DNA of 64,000 nucleotides from Hemileia vastatrix (lineage: Eukaryota; Basidiomycota; Pucciniomycetes; Pucciniales; Zaghouaniaceae). Positions within the stretch are counted from its first letter, which is position 1. Each line of letters opens with the position of its first letter. The notes beneath the pieces were generated by a model. That model did not search any database, was not told the DNA's origin, and worked only from the letters and a program-made list of their open reading frames with translations. Shown one piece after another: positions 35,359 through 45,417 of this stretch. Position numbers and translations under genes: made by a program. The stretch lies in NCBI GenBank assembly GCA_030280995.1, contig JASXTE010000007.1:8113501-8177500 (forward strand). Direction: 5' to 3'.

Positions 35359-37853
35359 TTATTGATCAGAGGTTTTGGAACGTTTGGTAGGTGAGGAAGA
35401 ATGATTAGATGAGGCTGATCGCTTTATTGATAATGATGATCCACTAATACTATTATTGTTTGTTTCTATTGGTTCATTTTTGAATGGTCTCTTATTAAAT
35501 TCTAATTCTAATTCTGATTCTTTTTGTGATGGTGATGGTGATTGTAATTTAATTAGATTGTCATCCTTGGTTGTGACATTCTCATTCTCATTCTTTATCT
35601 CCAGATTGTCTTCCTTAATGACGACATTCTTCACCTCGTTCTGTTCTACTTTAACTTCCTTCTTTTTTTTCTTAATATCTTGTTCTCCCGAACGAGTAGC
35701 AGGCGGGACAGAAGCAGAAGGAGGAGAAGAAGAAGAAGAAGAAGAAGGAGGAGGAGGAGGAAGACAAGATGGGTTTTGATCTTTGCTTTTTTTATCAAAA
35801 AAGAATGATGAAATGGTTCCTTTTTTTTCTTTGATTGGCTGAAAATTGAATATCATGATCGATCAGTCTTTTTATTTTTTATTTTATTTTATTTATTTAT
35901 TTTTATTTTATTTGGAGTAATTGGAAGAAGGGTAGATGGGATAAAGCAGAGAGAGTAGCAAAAAGAAAAGAAAGTAAGATGACCACTCACTTTGATAAAA
36001 TCAGGATTTTCGTTACCTACTTTACCCACTTCAGTAGGTACTTGATACACTTTTAATATAAGATTTGATTTTGTTTGATCATCCTGGTTTGAAGATTGAG
36101 ACGAATTTAATGGTTTAAGTAAATTCATGATTTGGGTTCCCCAACTTCCGTTCAACCACGTTTTAATTTCATCTTGATTCGTTAATATCACTGGCATTCG
36201 GTCGTGTAACTTTTATTTATTTAATTATTTTAATTTATTTCATTTTTTATTATCATTTTTTTTTTTTTTTTTTTTTTTTTTGTGAAAATAAATAAGTAAA
36301 AAGAAATCATGTATGCAAATAAAAATCATCAGTAAAAATAAATGAAATGATATATATATTAATATTGAAAAACAAACAAATTTAAGTTCTTTATTTGAAG
36401 AAGTCGTTATGATCGTAAATGTTTTAATAGCCTTGGATTCTCCTTCATATCTTAATGATCATTTTTATATTTAAATCAATCCATCTTCTCCACAAAAACA
36501 AAAAGAAAAAGAAAGAAAGAAAAAAATATTGGTTAAAGAGATACGATATCAAACCAACGTTACTGAATCCCAAAGGCCCGCAAAACACATTAATCGTGAC
36601 GAGTCTTCATATCTTACGAAATGCGGAATTTTATTTTTACCCTTCTTTAACCACTCATAAAATCTGTATATAATGCACAAATTCGTTAATAAAAATTATT
36701 CTTTTATAAGTGTATTTGAAAAAAGAGTTGTTGTTCTCATCATAGTTTTTTTTATTTTTTTTTTATATTATATTTTTATAAACTTAAACATTTCAAAAGT
36801 TGTTACAAAATTAAACGCAACCACATATATCGATAAACTTACTTACCCCTGACAGAAAATGATACACCGATTTGTTTTTTTAATCCCATTCCACATCCCT
36901 CCATTTGATTTCAAACTATCGTCTCTAGCATTAATGGTATTAAGTTTTGATCCTTTTATTTCAATAAATTAATTGATTAATAACCCAGAGCAACATATTT
37001 ATATATATATTTATATAATAAAGAAAAAAAATAAAAATTACTCAACGGAAATCGTTCTGAACCAGAAATGTCCAACAATTTTCATCAAACAAATCAAAGT
37101 TGAATTAGGCCAAACCAATTTAATTAATTTCATTTTCATATAAAAGTTTTTTCTCCTTGTAAGACAATAATGACCCATGAAAAATGTTATAAATCAAAAT
37201 AACAGATTGCATACCGAGGGTTTTTTAGTCCAATGAGGAATGAGTCCCCATTTCTGAAATGAGAATCGATATCCATATAAAGCGTCACAAAAAATGAATT
37301 TAATGAAAAATGAGAGTTAAAATGAAGTCAACAGTAGAAATCTGGGAGAAAAATGACTCAATTACCATGGTTTCAATAATGAATCCTTCTTTCTTATGAT
37401 CACCATCTGATGGCGCTACAGTCGAGCGAAGAACAGGAACGCTACATTTCATTACAAGATAACATAAAATAAAATAAATCAATAAAGGATTCCCAAGAAG
37501 TATTAAATTCATTAAAATCAACGTAACGTTAAAGAAAAAGAAAAAGCAAGACAGAAGGAAAAACGAAAAGTTATTATAAACGACCAATGATCAAGAAATT
37601 CGATTTTGCTTACACCGCGGTTGGAGCGACGTTAAATTTTGGCTGATACGCGCCTTCGTTTAGACCATCAACCATTAAGTCTTGTATAGGTGCCTCACCT
37701 AGCGCGTCTTCCACAGCAGCCATCAATTCGGGTCTCTCAACTGACAAAGCAAATCTATATCCAGATTCCACATCCATCCATCAATAATGAAAAATCCTCA
37801 AATATTTTCAAAAAATAAAAATAAAAATACCATATGACTTGCCTTCCACACAT
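35359..37853 (-). CDS. HMCES/YedK-type SRAP abasic-site protein, ten exons, about 419 aa
   Basis: Exons (minus): 37853-37843, 37754-37614, 37441-37366, 37253-37215, 37056-37047 (a tentative 10-nt exon), 36952-36847, 36663-36559, 36450-36378, 36209-35991, 35838-35359. The product starts MCGRFALS, leaving Cys2 for the DNA-protein crosslink. Other family landmarks are PKFNVAPTA (N45), MKWGLIPHWTKK, LNTINARDDS, GFYEWLKKG (E131), LMCFAGLWDSVTYEGE, FTIITT and LHDRMPVIL (H189). Such proteins bind abasic sites in single-stranded DNA and shield them at replication forks. After the catalytic domain comes a Lys/Ser/Pro-rich, probably disordered tail of about 150 residues beginning with a PIP-like KKGTISSFF. 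Intron 1 is GC-AG. All catalytic residues are present, so it is probably functional. Confidence 0.9.
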
Positions 37854-39130
37854 ATTATTAGATCCGGAAGGTTTTGGTGAAGAAGATGGTGGAAGAAATA
37901 ATCAATAAATGGGGGATTCTTTATTTTGATTTTCGGGGCGGTCGTGTTTATTTTTTTTGGGTGTTCTCCATTGAGTTATTCATGTATTCATTCTTCACTA
38001 ACTCCTGTGCCTCCCTTCTCCCCCACACACACGCGTGTCATTCATCTAATCAGACTTATTATTACTGACGAACTCTACAGTCACATACTTGTGATTTTTT
38101 TCCTAAATTTTTGATTAGATACAGCTATTTGTAGAAAGCTTGCAGTTTTCTTCTCTCTCCTTCCCCCCCCCCCCCCCCCAAAAAAAAAAAAAAAAAGTAT
38201 AGGTCACCTCACTTAAACAATGCCGTGCCCGGTCGGTCCTTATCCATCCCGGATAATTGACTGACAAGACTGACCTGGCTCACTGCGGGTTACGGCATTA
38301 CATAAGTGTGATGGAGCTTGCATGGAGCTGCAATGTTTGCAGAATATCGGTAAGTCATGCCTCAGGAGTCATGTAAGATGATACATTTAATCTCGTACTT
38401 TCACTTTAAGTATCCCTCTCACCATTCTGTTTTTCTACCATTGTAGCCCTATTCTTCACATATACTTTGTTTTTTCAGATTTATTTGAATAATATAGAAA
38501 TTGCGTGTCATTTCTTTCAACTTATCCATTGGTTGATTTTACTTGTTTTTCGTCAAATTTTTTACATGCTAAGAACTTGATATGGCAAAAATGAGAAAAT
38601 ATACTGGGAAAACACAAGTAATCGTCTTAGCAAAAGAGAGAGAATCCAAAGCTAAAATCTCCAATGCTTTTATCTACTTTGATTCTGAAATGTTACCAAA
38701 CTAAAGCGGAATTAGAAATTGAAAGAAAGAAAATAATAATAATAATAAAATAATAAAACAGTTGGCTTCTCACTCAAAACAGATTTTCACAACCTCCAAA
38801 AACTTTCTAGGATCCTCAAATCTCAATAGATATCGACTCCCTCGAAATTTGTGTTTAATCGCTTTAGTTGAAACAAAATTTTTGTGGACAATGAATTTTT
38901 TAGGCTTTTTAAAATTTAATAAAAGTTGACTTTTTCATATTTTCAGTTTTACTGTGGTAATTACAATAACTTTTTCCCAAAAATTGGATAGTAGTTCAGT
39001 GTAAGCTGACATTGACAATGCTCAATCAGATTCCAGGCGATCTAAACATGATAACACATATATCCCACTCTACACCAACAAAAAATAATCAATTTTCATG
39101 ATAGTATGAGCTTTCCCATGAATTCTATCC
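37854..39130. other. Intergenic between the GST and HMCES-type genes
   Basis: It contains an oligo-C run directly followed by oligo-A (about 38164-38198), the GC-rich foldback at 38219-38299, and otherwise AT-rich DNA. The HMCES-type promoter is expected at its left end, because both genes read leftwards. No further gene is seen. Confidence 0.75.
38219..38299. other. GC-rich foldback, possible structured RNA or miniature element
   Basis: AATGCCGT at 38219-38226 is exactly complementary to ACGGCATT at 38292-38299. An inner hairpin TTATCC-ATCCC-GGATAA lies at about 38240-38256, and ACTGAC is repeated in tandem near 38260-38272. The span resembles a tRNA in length, but no GGTTCRA T-arm or D-arm is found on either strand. 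Confidence 0.35.
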
Positions 39131-40357
39131 TTATGACGCATTTATTTTGGCGTGAACCTCGACGGTCTTTTTAACAGCTGCTCTTTCGCGCAATTTGTTG
39201 TGCCATTTATTAAATGCAGGATATTCTTTTGCTACGTCAACGTCAGTTAACAATCTGGACATTGCACCTTGATTCCACTGAAAAAAAGACTGATATAAAG
39301 TATTATTTAGAAGAGTAATTTGATGAGCCAGATGAAAAATAAAATAAAAATAAAATAAACATCTTACAAGGTCTGCAATAGTTACTTTGTTGGCCACTAG
39401 CCATTCTTGTTTACTCAAAACACTGTCTAATACGGAAAGAACTCTTTTTATTTCATTGACGTATCGCTCGATCGCGGATGGAATTCTACAAAATGGTGGT
39501 CAACTAAAAATCCAACGCAGTTTTTTGAAAAAGCTTGCGGTTTTCATGCTTATCAACCCTTTCCAAAAAGCAACCCAAGCTCATGATTTTGACGGGGGAT
39601 AGGAGACAGGAAAACCGCAAAATTTTTAAAAATAACTGCAAATTTGAGATGTATGAAACGTTAAGAAGAAAAACTAACTTTTCACTATGATAATTCTTGA
39701 ACCAGCCCGCTTGTCCAAAGTAAGGTCCTTGACCTGATGCTTGGAAGAAGAGCCATTGAAGAACATGATACTAAGGAAATAAAATCATTGTAATTAAGAT
39801 TTAGCTCATTTATCAATATTATTTCCAAAAACATACCTTATCTTCTGGCTTAGAAACAGACAGCTTTCCCTCCTTATCGTAATTATCCGTCAAATATTGC
39901 AAGATTGCACAACTTTCCCACAAGACAAAATCGTTGTTCCTTGATAAAATATGGAATCAAGATTAAAAATCAACTTTGGTAGGCAATTAATTGAATTAAA
40001 TAAACGTACTTGTGATCAATGATGGTTGGAATTCGTCTGTGAGATTAGGCAAATTGCAACAGTTAGTACGACACAAACTCCAAGCAACACTAAACAGATT
40101 TATGAACTCACCCATTGGGATTGTATTTAGTGTGACTCTCATGCTTCTGTTCACCTTTTTGGAAATCTAAGAAAATAGTTTCATAAGTGAGATCAAGCTC
40201 CTCGAGCACAACGGCTACTTTCCATCCATTTGGGCCTCCCTAAGTACAATCCAGTCATAAAAAGAATAATAAGAAACACTACAACTATTAATTATAATTA
40301 TCCAAATAAATCAAAAACCTTGTGGCTGTAAAGTGTGAATTGTTTACCATGAGACAT
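39131..40357 (-). CDS. Ure2-like glutathione S-transferase, seven exons, 221 aa
   Basis: Exons (minus) 40357-40319, 40239-40112, 40036-40010, 39939-39837, 39770-39679, 39485-39368 and 39289-39131 join in frame through GT-AG introns. The N-terminal thioredoxin-fold half reads TLYSHKGGPNGWKV, LEELDLTYETIFLDFQKGEQ, TKYNPNGRIPTIIDH and LWESCAILQYLTDNYD. The helical C-terminal half reads QWLFFQASGQGPYFGQAGW, WLVANKVTIADLSFFQW and YPAFNKWHNKL. This matches cytosolic fungal GSTs of the Ure2p/YfcG type, which use glutathione for detoxification or redox reactions. Substrate specificity cannot be told. It is complete and free of stops. Intron 5 is lengthened by a foldback element (39517-39639). The first ATG is chosen because the family starts directly before TLYSHK. 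Confidence 0.93.
39517..39639. mobile_element. Foldback/MITE-like insertion in GST intron 5, about 123 bp
   Basis: The left end GCAGTTTTTTGAAAAAGC and the complement of the right end GCAGTTATTTTTAAAAAT align, both leading into TTGCGGTTTTC, giving terminal inverted repeats of about 30 bp. The core AAAAGCTTGCGG is shared with the MITE at 41176. No clear target duplication is visible. Confidence 0.6.
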
Positions 40358-41175
40358 TGTATTTTAATTTTTTTCTTGGGGATTGATGGTGATTGTCGGT
40401 AAAAGCATCAGCCTTTTTATAGGCATCAAATAGATGGAGTCAAGTTCTGAGAAACCGCCAGTGATCAATCTCAAGTCAAATTCAAATCTCCGTCACACTC
40501 AAGGTTGTGGCCATTGCGTGATGCAACTAAAACTGCGTATTTTCACAGTAAACAAGAGTTCCTCCAACAGTAATTTGCGTATAACCGGTGCTGTGACGCT
40601 GGTATGGTATTTTCTCGGATTTATGATGCGAAAAGGCAACAACTTCCTATAAACGGAACATTAACGCTTTACCGCACTTTGTGTTTGAGCCGAAAGTCAT
40701 CAATATTGATTGGATAATGGGCCCGCTCTAACGCTTTACATTTATAAAGCATGATGATTTTGATTAGATCGGGGCGTGAGTAAGCTTTTCATTGATGAAA
40801 AGCCAAAGATTTATTTTTTTCCATTTGTCTCCTTGTGTGAGTTTTCAACACAAGATAATGTTAATTGAAGCAATTCACCACAAACGCTCCCGGTAAATGT
40901 ATTACAGGAACGTTAGTTGCAAAAGGAGACCTCTCATAAAAATAAATTATGTCTATAATATCAATATTTTTTTGACTAATTGAGATCAAATAATCTTATA
41001 CAGGGTGATGTACTGAGTCGTCTCAATCCATCAATGCACAACTAGAACGGAAAAAAAATCATTTGAAATAAGTATCTTTTGCTAATACTTATGCACAGTT
41101 AATATTTGGTAATTGAAGAGGCTGTCACTTGTCTGCGATGCAGATGGGTAGCAGGCTAGTGCACTACTACTGATA
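40358..41175. other. Upstream region of the GST gene, no other gene
   Basis: Moderately GC-balanced unique-looking DNA with no coding signal. The GST promoter lies at its left end; a 72-codon plus-strand frame at 40434 has no motif. Confidence 0.7.
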
Positions 41176-41367
41176 CAGCCAAGTCACAAAAGCTTGCGGA
41201 ATTTTTGACGAAAAAATCAAAGTTGTTCTCACCAAAAAATGATTTGTCTATTCATAAGTGCCGGGGATAGAGCGGGGGTACTTCTTTTTGAATAGGCAAT
41301 TCATTTTTTTGTTGGCAAAACTTTTATTTTTTCATCAAAAAATCCGCAAGCTTTTGTGACTTGGCTG
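41176..41367. mobile_element. MITE with long inverted repeats and TA duplication, 192 bp
   Basis: It is flanked by TA (41174-41175 and 41368-41369). Left CAGCCAAGTCACAAAAGC and the complement of the right end are identical and continue with TTGCGGA plus similar T/A-rich sequence for some 80-90 bp. The element is therefore almost a complete hairpin around a GC-rich centre near 41265. The TA duplication fits a Tc1/mariner-type mobilising transposase. No coding sequence. Confidence 0.82.
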
Positions 41368-41913
41368 TATATACACCTAGTCATCATGTTTCATGCCGGC
41401 TTGATTAGCTCACACTACATCTAATAGAAAAGAAAACTTATTCAAAGGTTGTCTTATTTTTCTTGATTTATTTCATACAAACTCACCCAAAAGAGGAGTA
41501 TAAAAAAGAGAAAGCATGTAAAGTATTTAAAACGTGGGAAAGGATGGAAGTGGGAGATTAACTGCCCAATGAAAGGAAAAAAAAGTAAAGAAAAGACAAC
41601 AATCTAGGTCTAACGAGGTAGAAAGAAGAAGATTTTTAGGGAATTTTTTCGAGAAGCCAGGAAAGCGGCAACAAGGCGATGAAAAGTTGTTCAAGCTGTC
41701 CACTAGTCCCTCTACTTATTCTCATAAGATTGCACCTTGATGTAAGGGACATTCGAGGGATAGCAGTTTTTGAAGCGCAACTGGAGGGACCATTCCAACT
41801 GTAATTGATTTTTTTGTCCTTTTTTTCTTCCCAACGCAAATTTTTATAGTTTCATCCTGTCCCTCTCTCTCTCTTTTTTTTTTTTTCCTTTTACCTTGGA
41901 TTCCCAAATATTA
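41368..41913. other. Unassigned stretch without a supported gene
   Basis: Two overlapping Lys/Arg-rich frames exist on the minus strand (41636-41907), produced by T-rich low-complexity sequence. Neither has a recognisable domain. Nothing else is seen. Confidence 0.55.
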
Positions 41914-42310
41914 GGGGGTACCAAATACTTACATATACCCTGTTACAAATAAGACATTTTTTTACCACTGATTTCAATTTTGATAGTATAGATAAGATTA
42001 ATTTTGGCAAAAGAAAGCTGTCTTGGAAAGACCTGTAGAGCGGGATCAGCCAACAGGACTCCGGAAAGAACCGGAGAAGCTGGAGGGACCCGCACCTACA
42101 GGATTTATACTCTCCAACACATAACTAAATACTAAGCTACCCTTACACTTAACAAAACCACACCAAGCCTTCAGAAAAGCCACACATGCTTCATCTAATG
42201 TTTGAGGATTATATTATTCTTGCTTATCACACTTTAGTTTATACCATACATTCTTGATAGGGTTGATATGAAGTCATCAGGCAGGTCAGCTGTCAATTTC
42301 GGTGAGGTTG
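41914..42310 (-). pseudogene. Tc1-like transposase C-terminal fragment with terminal repeat
   Basis: On the minus strand near 42290-42160 an interrupted frame reads LHINPIKNVWYKLK, then after a stop YNPQTLDEACVAFLKAW. The first resembles the DLNPIENLW block carrying the last catalytic residue of Tc1/mariner transposases. The outer end, GGGGGTACCAAATACTTAC at 41915 preceded by TA, looks like a terminal repeat. Only the C-terminal part is recognisable. Confidence 0.6.
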
Positions 42311-42580
42311 TGAGCTGTTCAAAAGATTTTTTTGACACTATTTCAGTACGTATTGAAGAATTATATTGGTGAGCTGAATGGAGACCACCCAACCTTAGGA
42401 AGTACACCACCTTTTGACTGATTGGGCAAGTGAATTGAACTAATAATGTTAAATTTTGCCCAATTCAGATATCTACACTGTTAAGTGGCTGGAAACAATT
42501 TTTTTGCCACCACCTAATTTTTTTTTTCTACCACCATTTTTCTTTCATTAATACCACCACCATCTCAAGTCTTTCATGTA

Positions 42581-43116
42581 ATGCTCACTTCATTAAATCA
42601 TCATTTTCATTCCACAATGTCAACTTTGAGTATTACAAAGCAACACCTAGCTGAGGAAATAAAAGGTATCATTGTTAGCATATGGATTTGGGGCTGCAAA
42701 AAGTCTCTTATTTCCTGCCATCTCTCCCTCCTACATTCCACAGTTTTCTCAGTAATTGAAAGATATTTGGCCTGGGGTACCATCAATACTGCACGTCTTC
42801 CAAAGTGGCCAGTCATCTATCATGGCTTGGGGGGGGGGGGGCTTCATCAACACTACCAAAGTCCCCCTTGTGGTCCTCTCTTTGAAATGTCAACCATCAA
42901 ACACATTAATGGAAGTATACCACAGGTCCCTCATACCCTTTTTAGAAGTAAATGAACCTCACCATGAATTCTTATGGAGGACAACACTCCTATTCACACA
43001 TCTAAACAAACTCAAGTATTTCATGATCTAGAGAACTTGAAGAAAATAAAATGGCCCATTAAATCACCTGATTTAAATCCAATTGAGAATCTTTGGAAAG
43101 TAATGAAGACAAATAT
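42581..43116 (+). pseudogene. Tc1/mariner transposase, internally deleted
   Basis: The N-terminal part resembles a helix-turn-helix (a LAEEIKGIIVSIWIWGC block and VFSVIERY). The frame then jumps to a catalytic-domain segment, MAWGGGGFINTTK, NTLMEVYHRSLIPFLE and KIKWPIKSPDLNPIENLW at about 43050-43095. The middle of the enzyme, including the first catalytic Asp, is missing. A run of 12 G near 42829 causes a frame ambiguity. The 3' end is cut by the LTR at 43117. Confidence 0.8.
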
Positions 43117-43574
43117 TGTCAGCCAAGCTACTAGACTTACACATTAAATAATTAATTATTTACTAGAGTAGAGATATGCCATTACCTCTCATTTAATTAG
43201 TTATACTTACTTTATAAATTACTTATACAATTTTAACTAATTAATAAGTAAATTTAAGTAAAGATATAATTCTATTGTTCCCTCATATTTTTTATTCTGT
43301 GACAGCATCCTTATGACAGCTGAAATGAAAACTAAAAATACTAAATATTAAATCAAAGATTTTTGTTTTTACTTTGACATTTACAGAAACTTAAAATAAA
43401 TCAAATAATTCATAATTAAAATGGACATATACAGATAAATACTGTATATGAGTACATTCTATATAGAACAAATTTAATTATTGGAAATTTCTATCAGCGG
43501 AATTGTTCTTTCTCTGATACTCATGTATATAGAATTGTGGTTCTTTAGCTTCTCTCCTTTTTGCCTATATAAGG
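43117..43574 (+). repeat. Older LTR, left part (target of element D)
   Basis: It starts TGTCAGCCAAGCTACTAG, closely related to the element C-type LTR. It ends at TGCCTATATAAGG, a TATA-box context, where element D is inserted. The rest of this LTR continues at 52765-52998. It is a solo LTR or fragment; no internal region is next to it. Confidence 0.82.
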
Positions 43575-44715
43575 TGTCAGCCAGGCTATTCCAGGAGTCC
43601 AGTAAATGATATATAAATTATAAAACCTTAAAGAGTGGGTAAGACTTGTATTTAATGAATATAACTTAATATTTTATTACATAATGAAATTATATAAGAA
43701 TTTTATTATATACAAATGTTACATTAAATTTATTGGTTATATATATTTTTATATACAATTAAATTGAGCATAATATAATATATTCTACAAATAATGGCGC
43801 ATTTTTATATATTTATTAATTATAAATTTATATTTAATTAATTAAAAAAACATATATTATAATTACAAGTGTAAATTTGATTTATAATATATTTAAATTA
43901 ATTAATTAAATTTATATATTAACTAATACCTCTCATATGATACTAAACAATTATTAAGGACGCTTCTTTTGACCCTTAATTGTGTTAGGAAAAACAAATA
44001 AATTAATTTGGACTAAATTGAGATTAATTGCTTGTTTTGTTGCGTCAAATTATTTTTTGTTTCACTTAAAATGTCCTTTAATCAGGATGTACCATCTGTT
44101 GGGAATTATATTTCTCATAGTTCCTATGTTTCCACTCTTGTTTAGTTATTTACTATTGTCACTTACTGATTTGGGGATTAATGGCGGGGAAATTGGATTC
44201 TTAATTGGGCTTTTAATTATTTGTTTCATGTTTTTCTCTATATTGTTATGTTTCATTTACTCTTTTGATATATTTGTTTTATTCCATTCTAATCATTGTA
44301 TTTACAAAGAGAGTAGCGCTTCAGAGGACCCATTGCCTATAAAAGGGCCTTGGATAATCCCCTGTAGCCTCATCACTTATTATACACTCAACAATTTAAA
44401 TACAATTTTTATATTACGTTTATATTCTTTTTATTAGTAATAAAATTCTAATTAAAATTTTATATAACAATTTAAAGGTTGCTTTAAGTCTGATAGTAAT
44501 TATTTTGGTTGCCGCGCAGAACTCTTACTTAAAAAATAATAATATTTATAAAACCAATTTATTGTCTCTTCTCAGCTCACTCATCGTTGTTTTCTCTCAA
44601 TAAATTAAATAATTTTATTAAATTTTATTTCTTTTATTACCCATACTCCTTTCCTCCTTCTCCTCCTCTCATTCTTTCTTCTATTTTTCTCCTTCTTCTA
44701 GACAACCGGCCGACA
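43575..44715 (+). repeat. Element D 5' LTR
   Basis: It starts TGTCAGCCAGGC and ends CCGGCCGACA. It contains the probable core promoter (TATAAAAGG at 44338) followed by CCTGTAGCCTCATCACTT. A hydrophobic 151-codon frame inside is present identically in both LTRs; I do not treat it as a gene. Confidence 0.95.
44338..44346 (+). promoter_or_regulatory. TATA box of element D LTR
   Basis: TATAAAAGG in the context TGCCTATAAAAGGGCCTTGG. The same context recurs in other LTRs of this window (near 26542, and minus-strand near 20655), supporting it as the conserved core promoter. The copy in the 3' LTR is at 52382. Confidence 0.7.
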
Positions 44716-45417
44716 ACTGAGGGCCTTTCCAAACGACGACGACGATCGAAGCCTGGCGACGAACGACAAAACGCACGGACCACCTAGCAAAAAGAAACTT
44801 TTGCCGCGACTGTGTTTCGAACTTGGGTTCGACATCTTAGGTTTATATAATATTAATTTTTATATTATTTTGAAGTGATTTTTCGATCACTATAGTAAGT
44901 TCACCTTTGCGCCTCTCACTCATATTACTATATTTTTATTGCAATAACAGTGATTGTGGCTTAATTGCTGATTCACTGAGTTTAAGTGTTCAATTTTTAA
45001 AAAATTTTTTTTTCCTAGTTGACCATTATAGAGTGTTAAATCCTCTTAGTCCTAGAAGAATTGACATTATTATTAATACAAATTGAATTATTAATTTAAT
45101 TTTTTTTTTATTATTAATTATTGTTAATTTTGGTTGACTTAAAAGTACATTGTGCTTAGTCCCAATATATTGCCATATTTAATATTGGTAATTAATTGGT
45201 TGAATTAACTAACTTGTTATTCCCAATTTAAACTTGCAATCCATTTTTTTTTTTAAAAAAAAAAAATTAATTTTTAATTATTACTTTATATTGAAAGTTA
45301 TTTTTTCTATAATTTAATTAATTAAAAAATTTTTTTTTATATTATTTGGAGCAATTATTGACTAACTTTGATTATTTTTTTTAAAGTACAAAGTAAAATA
45401 GTAATCTTCCCACTAGT
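44716..45417 (+). other. Element D leader (5' untranslated region)
   Basis: It begins ACTGAGGGCCTTTCC, where the primer-binding site should be. A short CpG-rich segment follows (44735-44790, with GACGACGACGATCG and GGCGACGAACGAC), unlike the CpG-poor remainder of the element. The rest is AT-rich with homopolymer T and A runs. Confidence 0.7.

Noticed and set aside
38221..38297. Possible tRNA gene because of length and a 7-bp closing stem.
   Set aside because: No D-arm, anticodon arm or GGTTCRA T-arm on either strand.
40434..40652. 72-codon plus-strand frame upstream of the GST gene.
   Set aside because: No motif, lies in the GST 5' region, no splice-linked continuation.
41636..41907. Lys/Arg-rich minus-strand frames.
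   Set aside because: They arise from T-rich low-complexity DNA and overlap each other; no domain.
43982..44437. A 151-codon hydrophobic frame in both LTRs of element D (also 52026-52481).
   Set aside because: It is identical in both LTRs simply because the LTRs are nearly identical, spans the TATA box and probable RNA start, and its composition is that of T-rich DNA. Related LTRs in the window do not keep it.
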